DNA of 64,000 nt, taken from NCBI GenBank assembly GCA_045578725.1, contig JAZNKS010000065.1, positions 1 to 64,000 on the forward strand. Reading direction: 5' to 3'. Below, in pieces: positions 57,947 to 64,000 of the stretch. This DNA comes from Flemingiibacterium sp045578725. Lineage in GTDB: Bacteria > Bacillota > Clostridia > Oscillospirales > CAG-272. The notes below the pieces were generated by a model that was given only the letters and a program-made list of their open reading frames with translations, was not told where the DNA came from and did not search any database. A program made the position numbers and the translations under genes. How positions within the stretch are numbered: position 1 is the stretch's first letter; each line of letters opens with the position of its first letter.

Positions 57947-59154
57947 CATCTGATAAAGGTTACATTCTCGGCGCTGCACAGCTTTTCCTCGCCGTTTCGG
58001 TCAAGGCAGAGGATCGCCGATCCGTTGGATACCAGAACCGTTCCGTCCTCCATTGCGCGGAAGGCCGACACGCCTCTGGCAATCAGCAGATCGCTTCCGT
58101 CCGCTTTGCGGCGGCGAAGCTCCCATGTGCGCGGAATGATGCCGGGATTCTTGTCGCCGCTCTGCCGATTGGCGCGAAGCTCCTCCTCGGCGCGGATCAG
58201 ATTGCCTTCAACGAACACTGTTTTCTCGTCCTTCCGCCGGGCTGCGGCCGATCCGGACAGCGTTTTTCCGGAATATTTGGCTGAAAATACATTGAGAAAT
58301 CCAAACAGCGCCGCAAGCAGCCTCACCGGGATCAGAAACAGATCCTTCAGACAGCCGAACGGATTCGATCCGCCCGGCTCCTGCTGATACGGCCTGCGGA
58401 TATAGAACAGCGATCCGTCCTTTGTACTCTGCGGTGCCAGATAATCGTATCCGTCATCGGCCAGCACCTCCTCCATGCTCTGGCGGGCAAGATCCAGCCG
58501 GCAGATGGCGGAAGGTCCCCGGCCCGATGCGCTCTGCGGCGCCTGAAGCATCCGGGTTACCATCTCGGAATAGCCCATCGGCCGGGAAGGCTCCTCCTCC
58601 TGGCTGTCGGCGATCGGCAGTCCCGCACAGCAGAAATAGACCGTATCCTTTTCACATGCCGACCAGACCGGCCGGCTGTCCCATGTATGGCCCTCGGTAT
58701 ACATTTTGCAGGCCGTGCTTCCGATCTCCAGCACGCCGATATGGCTCTCGCCCGCAAATGCCGAGGTCAGCACCATGCGCTCCCCGCGGATGTCAAAATC
58801 CAGATAGGCACAATCGCTGCTGCTGATGACAATTCCCTCATTTTCATCGTCCGGCTTCTGGCGGTAGATACCGCAGGAGCGATCGATCACCAGCGAATAG
58901 ATCCGGTCACCGCCATGCGCTCCGACGCAGACCGCCCGTGAGGATACCGCCGCCACCCGGCTTTCGGGATCCGCGCCCGGTGTATAGGCGCCCCGGAAGG
59001 CCGCGCCCTCGCCGGTATGCTTCCACTCATTGCGCGCGGCTGAATCCCGCACCTTGCGCCGGTAGGAATCCAGCACGCCCGAGCTCACCTCAAGGCTCCG
59101 CCCATCCGTGTATGTATAAAGCTTTCCGCCGGCAATATAATCAAATGTAAGCAT
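57946..59154 (-). CDS. Uncharacterised beta-propeller-like protein
   Basis: 402 residues, not recognised. The sequence has recurring beta-strand blocks (ISSSDCAYLDFDIRGERMVL; DGSLFYIRRPYQ; DGTVLVSNGSAILCLDRNG) like TolB/YncE-type propellers. It carries one hydrophobic stretch, LKDLFLIPVRLLAALFGFLN, at about 270-290. There is no signal peptide. It follows an ABC exporter gene by 22 bp with AAAGGAG before the ATG, so it is probably the third gene of that operon. Confidence 0.7.
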   Translation of the reverse strand: MLTFDYIAGGKLYTYTDGRSLEVSSGVLDSYRRKVRDSAARNEWKHTGEGAAFRGAYTPGADPESRVAAVSSRAVCVGAHGGDRIYSLVIDRSCGIYRQKPDDENEGIVISSSDCAYLDFDIRGERMVLTSAFAGESHIGVLEIGSTACKMYTEGHTWDSRPVWSACEKDTVYFCCAGLPIADSQEEEPSRPMGYSEMVTRMLQAPQSASGRGPSAICRLDLARQSMEEVLADDGYDYLAPQSTKDGSLFYIRRPYQQEPGGSNPFGCLKDLFLIPVRLLAALFGFLNVFSAKYSGKTLSGSAAARRKDEKTVFVEGNLIRAEEELRANRQSGDKNPGIIPRTWELRRRKADGSDLLIARGVSAFRAMEDGTVLVSNGSAILCLDRNGEEKLCSAENVTFIR

Positions 59155-59176
59155 TTTGCTCCTTTCTGCGGCCGGA

Positions 59177-61039
59177 TCAGTGCCGCATATTCAGCTTGGC
59201 ATACAGACCGCCCCGGGCCATGAGCTCCTCATGGCGGCCGGACTCGACAATCTCGCCGTTCTCCAGTACCAGAATGTTATCCGCCCGCATGACGGTTGAC
59301 AGCCGGTGGGCGATCACCACAATCGTCCGGCTTCCGGCCAGCGCTTCAATCGCCGCCTGAATCTCCGCCTCGGTTTCGTTATCCACCGCGCTGGTCGCTT
59401 CATCTAAAATCAGGATCGGTGTATCCCGCAGAACCGCGCGCGCAATGGCAATCCGCTGCTTCTGTCCGCCGGAAAGACGGACACCGCGCTCGCCGATCTG
59501 CGTATTGTAACCGTCCGGCATATTCAGAATGAATTCCTCGGCGTGCGCAACACGGGCCGCCGCACGGATTTTTTCCATATCCAGCCGCTTGACCGACGAG
59601 GAGAGAATCCGGTCGGTTCCGGGATCGGAACGGATCACGCGTCCGAGCTTTTCGGACACCCCCGAAACATTCAGACTGCCGTCGGGATTGGTGATAACGG
59701 CAAAATCCCGTCCGCTGTCCTCGGCAAGTCCGTAGGCAATATTCTCCGCAATGGTTCCGTTGAAGAGGAAAACATCCTGCAGCACCATCGAAATCTGTGA
59801 GCGCAGGGATCCCAGCGTGACGGATCGGATATCGGTGCCGTCGATCTTCACACATCCGCTGATCGGATCGTAGAAGCGCTCGATCAGCGATACAATCGTT
59901 GTCTTTCCGACGCCGGTGGGGCCGACCAGCGCAATCATCTGTCCCGGCTTTGCCGTAAAGGAAATGTTCTTCAGCAGCGGCTCCGATGGCTGATAGTGGA
60001 AGCTGACATTCTCGAAGGCGATCTCGCCCCGGCCGCGCTCACTGCCGCCAAGCGGGACGGCATCGGGCGCTTCCTGCACCTCCGATTCGCTGTCCAGCAC
60101 CTCAAATACGCGGTGCGCACTCGCCGCGGCCGCCTGCAAATCCTCAACCAGCCGCGCCAGCACGGCAAGAGGAGTATAAAACAGGCTCAGATACATGACA
60201 AAGCCGACGATATCGGAGATCGCCATCGATCCCTCCAGCGCCAAAAGGCCGCCGAACAGCACCACGATGATGGTGCCGAGCGATGTGGCAAGCTCAATGC
60301 CGGGCGTGAACACGGCATTGGCAAGATTGGCGCGGATGTTGACCTTGGCGTAATAGCGGCAGTTTTCGGCCATTTTGGCGTGCTCGCTCTGCTCACAGCC
60401 GAAGGCCTGAATCTCCTTCATACCGGTCAGATTATCCTGAAACACGCCGTTGAGCTCACCGAGCACCCTCGAATTGATGCGGAACATCGGCGCAACCTTT
60501 TTGGAATAGAGCCAGCCGGCCAGAATGACAACCGGAACGGGGATCAGCGTGATCAGCGCCAGCTCGGCGTTGATGGTGAACATCATGATGCAGACACCGA
60601 GCACAACCAGCAGATTGCTGACCAGATCCGGGATCGAATGGGCGATCAGCAGTTCAAACTGACGGGTATCGTTGACAAGACGGCTCATCAGCTCGCCGGT
60701 CTGCTTATTCTGATAATACCGCATGGACAGCTGCTCCATTTTATCGTAGACCTTAAGCGTGAGCTCGGCCACGAACCGCCATGCTGCGACATGAGCAACA
60801 CCGAGGCTGATGCCCCGGCAGACAGCCCGGACAAGATAAGCCGCCGCCAGCACGCCGGCATAAATCAGCAGAAGCTGTACCGTCAGCCCCTCCGGTGCCT
60901 CCAGCGAGGCGGTGAATTCACGCAGAAGTGCAGGGGTAACGAGATTGAGAATTGCCGCTCCCACGATGCCGACACAGGCAAAAATCATGGTTCCGATATG
61001 GCCCGATGCCATAATCAGAAGCCGTTTGACCAGTTTCAT
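59177..61039 (-). CDS. ABC exporter (membrane and ATPase domains fused) with an insertion
   Basis: A 620-residue half-transporter. Six membrane helices lie in the first 310 or so residues. The ATPase domain has GPTGVGKTT (Walker A), LSGGQKQRIAIARA (signature), ILILDEATSAVD (Walker B) and VIAHRLST (switch His). Between ENIAYG and the helix leading to the signature there are about 55 extra residues. They hold two short beta-like pieces (AVITNPDGSLNVSG; RILSSSVKRLDMEKI), which is unusual for the family. The substrate is unknown. It sits between an XRE regulator and a propeller-like protein. Confidence 0.93.
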   Translation of the reverse strand: MKLVKRLLIMASGHIGTMIFACVGIVGAAILNLVTPALLREFTASLEAPEGLTVQLLLIYAGVLAAAYLVRAVCRGISLGVAHVAAWRFVAELTLKVYDKMEQLSMRYYQNKQTGELMSRLVNDTRQFELLIAHSIPDLVSNLLVVLGVCIMMFTINAELALITLIPVPVVILAGWLYSKKVAPMFRINSRVLGELNGVFQDNLTGMKEIQAFGCEQSEHAKMAENCRYYAKVNIRANLANAVFTPGIELATSLGTIIVVLFGGLLALEGSMAISDIVGFVMYLSLFYTPLAVLARLVEDLQAAAASAHRVFEVLDSESEVQEAPDAVPLGGSERGRGEIAFENVSFHYQPSEPLLKNISFTAKPGQMIALVGPTGVGKTTIVSLIERFYDPISGCVKIDGTDIRSVTLGSLRSQISMVLQDVFLFNGTIAENIAYGLAEDSGRDFAVITNPDGSLNVSGVSEKLGRVIRSDPGTDRILSSSVKRLDMEKIRAAARVAHAEEFILNMPDGYNTQIGERGVRLSGGQKQRIAIARAVLRDTPILILDEATSAVDNETEAEIQAAIEALAGSRTIVVIAHRLSTVMRADNILVLENGEIVESGRHEELMARGGLYAKLNMRH

Positions 61040-61072
61040 TTTTACACTCCGTTTCTTTTGCTTATGATGGGT

Positions 61073-61696
61073 TTATCGGTTCTGAAAAGCCGGATCAAAC
61101 AGCTTGAATGCGGCTTCGGACATCACGAAAAAATCCCCTTTGTCTTTCAGTTGACTCCGGTGCGATCGGCAGCGGCCTTCATCAAGGCCGCTTATCAGAC
61201 CCGGCCGGCCGGTGATGACGACAACAGTAATCACGTCCGGCTCCGTTTCCGGCTTGAGAAGAAAGCTGTTTACACGGCTGGGCGTCATCATGCCGCCGAA
61301 CGGATACAACTGCTCCAGATAAAGGGAACCGTCCGGCTTGCAATGAATCTGAGAAGCTTTGGTTGCCTTTTGAACAGTCGAATAAACCGCATACCGGTAT
61401 CCGTCCGCTTCAAGGTTCACAATGCGGCAGTTTTTGCCTTCCGGCACCGTTTCGACGCATTCGCGCCAGCGATCGTACAGGCTCCTGCTTTTTCTCATAG
61501 CTGTGTACTCCATGATGTCGCCTACATCGCAATGAAGCGCCTCGCAGATACGGGAGAGCGTATCGGTCGTAACCGTTTCATTCTTTGCCATCTTGGCCAG
61601 TGTCCGTGAGCTGATGCCGGTAAGCTGGATCAGCTCGGTCCTGGTAAGCCCCTTGTCGATCAGAAGCTTCCAGAGCTTTGTGTAATCAAGTGCCAT
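61073..61696 (-). CDS. XRE-family regulator with a novel C-terminal domain
   Basis: 207 residues. The N-terminal Cro/CI HTH (about 1-70) is LTRTELIQLTGISSRTLAKM with a following recognition region, TTDTLSRICEALHCDVGDIM. The next 130 residues (YAVYSTVQKATKASQIHCKP and LLKPETEPDVITVVVITGRP) match nothing I know and could sense a ligand of the exporter. The start is ATG 61696 behind AAAGGA; the frame is open to 61750 but crosses the promoter. It is the first gene of the exporter operon and probably autoregulated. Confidence 0.88.
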   Translation of the reverse strand: MALDYTKLWKLLIDKGLTRTELIQLTGISSRTLAKMAKNETVTTDTLSRICEALHCDVGDIMEYTAMRKSRSLYDRWRECVETVPEGKNCRIVNLEADGYRYAVYSTVQKATKASQIHCKPDGSLYLEQLYPFGGMMTPSRVNSFLLKPETEPDVITVVVITGRPGLISGLDEGRCRSHRSQLKDKGDFFVMSEAAFKLFDPAFQNR

Positions 61697-61721
61697 AGTA
61701 ATCGCCGTCCTTTCTGTCTTT

Positions 61722-61750
61722 ATTATAGCATACAAGGCGGCAGGTGTCAA
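61722..61750 (-). promoter_or_regulatory. Promoter of the XRE-ABC exporter operon
   Basis: On the minus strand, TTGACA (61745-61750), a 17-bp spacer and TATAAT (61722-61727): a perfect consensus immediately next to a palindrome. Confidence 0.85.
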
Positions 61751-61751
61751 T

Positions 61752-61773
61752 AATATTTACTAAAGTAAATATT
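61752..61773. promoter_or_regulatory. 22-bp palindromic operator candidate
   Basis: AATATTTACT (61752-61761) and AGTAAATATT (61764-61773) are perfect inverted arms around AA. The site abuts the -35 of the XRE operon promoter, where the HTH protein encoded there could bind to repress or activate. Confidence 0.7.
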
Positions 61774-61875
61774 TAATTTATATTTATCACGTCGGCATCG
61801 CAGGAGCCGCTGCAAACTATTATATAGTGTTACGGCGGAAAAATCAAGTATCCGAAGAAAAAATCCGCTATCCGC

Positions 61876-61904
61876 TTGCATTTTCACCCCGGGCATGATA
61901 TAAT
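61876..61904 (+). promoter_or_regulatory. Promoter of the MFS transporter gene
   Basis: TTGCAT (61876-61881), a 17-bp spacer and TATAAT (61899-61904). GAGGAG and the ATG at 61933 follow within 30 bp. Confidence 0.75.
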
Positions 61905-61932
61905 AGTTGAAATTCATCTTTCGAGGAGTTCT

Positions 61933-63153
61933 ATGAAAGCGTCCCGCCTTACCTATCAGCATACCATCCTTGCCAGCTATTTCGGCTATATTACCCAGGC
62001 CATTGTCAACAATCTGGCACCAATGCTCTTTCTGATCTTCAGCCATTCCTTCGATATCCCCATGACGCAGTTCACCCTGCTCATCACCGTCAATTTCTGC
62101 GTTCAGCTGACCGTTGATTTCGCCGCCGCCCGCTTTGCGGACAAAATCGGATACCGCATCTGCATCGTGGCCGCGCATCTGTTTTCGGGCGCGGGTCTGA
62201 TCGGCCTGGCCATCCTGCCATCCCTTCTGCCGGATCCGTTTGCCGGCCTGCTTCTTTCTGTCATCCTCTATGCCATCGGCGGCGGTCTGATCGAGGTTCT
62301 GATCAGCCCGATCGTGGAGGCCTGCCCGACCGACAACAAGGCCTCGGTCATGAGCCTGCTCCATTCCTTCTATTGCTGGGGCGTGGTCGCCGTGGTTCTG
62401 CTGTCCACCGTCTTTTTTGCCGTCGCCGGCAAGGATGGCTGGCCGATTCTCTGCTGTCTGTGGGCGCTGGTTCCCCTGATCAATGCCGTTGCCTTCTGCC
62501 GTGTGCCGCTGGCCGCGCTGACCGAAGAGGGCGAGGGTATGAGCACCCGCCAGCTCTTTTCGCTCCGGCTTTTCTGGCTGTTTATTCTGCTCATGATCGC
62601 CTCCGGCGCCTGTGAATTAGCCATGAGCCAATGGGCATCCGCCTTCGCCGAGCGCGGATTGAATGTATCCAAGACCGTCGGCGATCTGGCCGGTCCCTGT
62701 ATGTTTGCGATTCTCATGGGTCTCTCCCGCGTCTTCTATGCTAAATTCAGCGAAAAGATCGATCTGCTCTCCTTCCTGATCGGAAGCGGCATCCTGTGTG
62801 CCCTCTCCTATCTGCTGGCCGCCCTCGCACCCAATCCCATCCTGTCGCTGATCGGATGCGCCCTCTGCGGCCTGTCGGTGGGAATCTTCTGGCCCGGTGT
62901 CTTTTCATTGGCATCCGCCGCCTTCCCGACCGGCGGCACCGCGATGTTCGCCTTTCTTGCGCTGGCCGGCGACTTCGGCTGCTCCAGCGGACCGACGCTG
63001 GTCGGCGCCGTCGCCCGGATCTTCGATGAAAATCTGAAGCCCGGCCTGCTCGCCGCCGTTCTCTTCCCGGCCATGATGATTACCGGCGGACTGATTCTGA
63101 AGAGCATCCGGAGAAAAGCCGAAAAATCAGCAGCATCAAGGTCCGAAGGCTGA
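61933..63153 (+). CDS. Major facilitator superfamily transporter
   Basis: 406 residues with about twelve membrane helices. The inter-helix motif FAAARFADKIGYR between helices 2 and 3 resembles the MFS loop signature. GLSVGIFWPGVFSLASAAFP in the second half resembles sugar-transporter (FucP-like or DHA-type) MFS proteins. The substrate is unclear. The frame is open upstream to 61876, but those codons overlap the promoter; GAGGAG sits five to ten bases before ATG 61933. Confidence 0.9.
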   Translation: MKASRLTYQHTILASYFGYITQAIVNNLAPMLFLIFSHSFDIPMTQFTLLITVNFCVQLTVDFAAARFADKIGYRICIVAAHLFSGAGLIGLAILPSLLPDPFAGLLLSVILYAIGGGLIEVLISPIVEACPTDNKASVMSLLHSFYCWGVVAVVLLSTVFFAVAGKDGWPILCCLWALVPLINAVAFCRVPLAALTEEGEGMSTRQLFSLRLFWLFILLMIASGACELAMSQWASAFAERGLNVSKTVGDLAGPCMFAILMGLSRVFYAKFSEKIDLLSFLIGSGILCALSYLLAALAPNPILSLIGCALCGLSVGIFWPGVFSLASAAFPTGGTAMFAFLALAGDFGCSSGPTLVGAVARIFDENLKPGLLAAVLFPAMMITGGLILKSIRRKAEKSAASRSEG

Positions 63154-63189
63154 TCAGTGAATAGAACAGTAAGCCGGCATCGGTAAAAT

Positions 63190-63240
63190 AACACAGAAAC
63201 AACAGAAGGGACGGCCATCGGCCGTCCCTTCACTGTGTTA
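63190..63240. terminator. Bidirectional terminator between MFS and serA genes
   Basis: A long inverted repeat: the outer AACACAG/CTGTGTT and the inner GAAGGGACGGCC/GGCCGTCCCTTC stems between convergent genes. Confidence 0.8.
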
Positions 63241-63253
63241 TTCTTATGTTTTG

Positions 63254-64000
63254 TCAGCGGATCACATTTACCTTGATGATGCCGTCGATGGAGCGGATCT
63301 TTTCGATCACGCTGTCCGGCACGCTGCCGACGATCTCGACGATCGTATAAGCGTAATCCTTCTTGGAACGGTTCGCCATGTTCTCGATGTTGATGCCTTC
63401 AGCCGATACGGCAGAGGAGATCTGCGAGATGATGTTGGGAACGTTCTTGTGGAGCACGCAGATACGGACATCACCGTTGTGCGGCATGGATACGTTCGGG
63501 AAGTTGACGCTGTTGACAATGTTGCCGAGCTCCAGATATTCGCGGAGCTGCTTGGCGGCCATAACGGCGCAGTTGTCCTCGCTCTCCTCGGTGGATGCAC
63601 CGAGATGCGGGATGGCGATAACGCCTTCCATGCCGGCCGTCCGTGCATTCGGGAAGTCGGTGACATAGCGGCGAACCTTGCCGGACTTGAGAGCGGCTTC
63701 GATATCGTCATCGTTGACCAGCGCATCGCGGGCGAAGTTCAGGATGATAACGCCGTCCTTCATCATGGCGATGGTGTCCTTGTTGATCATGTACTTGGTG
63801 GATACAGCGGGATCGGGATTGTCGATCAGCGGAACGTGGATCGAGATGATATCGGAATTCTTGAAGATTTCCTCGCGGGTGTTGACCTTCTGTACGGCGC
63901 GGGACAGGTTCCATGCGGCTTCAACCGAGATGTAGGGGTCGCAGCCGAGGACATCCATACCCAGATGAATGGCCGCATTGGCGAGCGGGCCGCCGATGGC
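63254..64000 (-). CDS. serA: D-3-phosphoglycerate dehydrogenase, C-terminal part (truncated by the window edge)
   Basis: The reading frame stays open to the right edge, so the N-terminal part is missing. Visible are the Rossmann-fold start IGGPLANAAIHLGMDVLGCDP and the 2-hydroxyacid dehydrogenase motif NFARDALVNDDDIEAAL. The catalytic-His region is AIPHLGASTEESEDN, and a C-terminal ACT domain (VRICVLHKNVPNIISQIS...) commonly binds serine as an inhibitor. It oxidises 3-phosphoglycerate in serine synthesis, which also feeds CysE. The internal ATG at 63958 is not the true start. Confidence 0.93.
   Translation of the reverse strand, partial: AIGGPLANAAIHLGMDVLGCDPYISVEAAWNLSRAVQKVNTREEIFKNSDIISIHVPLIDNPDPAVSTKYMINKDTIAMMKDGVIILNFARDALVNDDDIEAALKSGKVRRYVTDFPNARTAGMEGVIAIPHLGASTEESEDNCAVMAAKQLREYLELGNIVNSVNFPNVSMPHNGDVRICVLHKNVPNIISQISSAVSAEGINIENMANRSKKDYAYTIVEIVGSVPDSVIEKIRSIDGIIKVNVIR

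Noticed and set aside
61876..61932. A longer N-terminus for the MFS transporter
   Set aside because: The extra codons overlap the -35 and -10 boxes, whereas GAGGAG stands directly before ATG 61933.
1..64000. CRISPR arrays, tRNA or rRNA genes, transposases and phage genes
   Set aside because: I looked for regularly spaced repeats, cloverleaf-like segments and integrase or transposase motifs and saw none. The repeats present are the start module, terminator stems and short in-gene tandem repeats.

Overview
The window looks like a chromosomal segment of a monoderm Clostridia-type Firmicute, probably an uncultured gut Oscillospirales-like commensal. The support is: moderately high G+C with strong SD sequences; sigma-A promoters (TTGACA or TTGCAA, usually a 17-bp spacer, then TATAAT); a Firmicutes core cluster (DUF2232-gdpP-rplI-dnaB-tilS-hpt-ftsH); a T-box leader; an S-layer-homology protein; and anaerobic glycyl-radical chemistry beside L-fucose genes. 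The species assignment is inference. I saw no rRNA, tRNA, IS element, prophage or CRISPR array.

Layout. 1-8.6 kb: a U32 protein, the NAD(P)H-hydrate repair enzyme Nnr, two membrane proteins, a nitrilase-GDPD fusion and an aldose epimerase. 8.6-17.8 kb: the housekeeping cluster, read leftwards. 18-20.1 kb: a regulator with HTH, zinc-ribbon and methyltransferase-like parts, overlapping a HAD phosphatase. 20.1-25.1 kb: L-fucose isomerase divergent from an unusually short glycyl radical enzyme and its activase. 25.2-32.2 kb: comEC, then an M16-M16-lgt-folD operon. 32.2-35.4 kb: a CBM9-like protein divergent from T-box-controlled cysE-cysS. 35.5-38.1 kb: a polar amino-acid ABC transporter whose binding protein appears circularly permuted. 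38.1-42 kb: a CmpB-like membrane protein and a YhaO-YhaN (SbcD-SbcC-like) pair. 42-50.5 kb: the SLH protein, a D-Ala-D-Ala carboxypeptidase, an HPr-like protein lacking the usual His site, and a three-gene operon (small membrane protein, DUF1015, serine hydrolase). 50.5-54.9 kb: an 832-residue ECF-type sigma factor divergent from an HtrA protease. 54.9-64 kb: DUF1653, a DUF47/PhoU-like protein, an AraC regulator divergent from a GH29 alpha-L-fucosidase, an XRE-ABC exporter-propeller-like operon, an MFS transporter and the 3' part of serA.

How they fit together. Fucosidase, fucose isomerase and possibly the aldose epimerase suggest use of host or plant fucosides. Fuculokinase and aldolase genes are not in the window. 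cysE and cysS share a leader whose specifier (TGC) and T-box base (A, matching the U discriminator of tRNA-Cys) both point to cysteine starvation. The sigma/HtrA pair suggests envelope-stress control.

The least ordinary items are: a dispersed SD-hairpin-ATG module found in front of three reading frames; the permuted binding protein; the giant sigma factor with a duplicated C-terminal domain; the short glycyl radical enzyme with an ACWE active-site motif; and the nitrilase-GDPD fusion. All names rest on reading motifs by eye; no database search was run.
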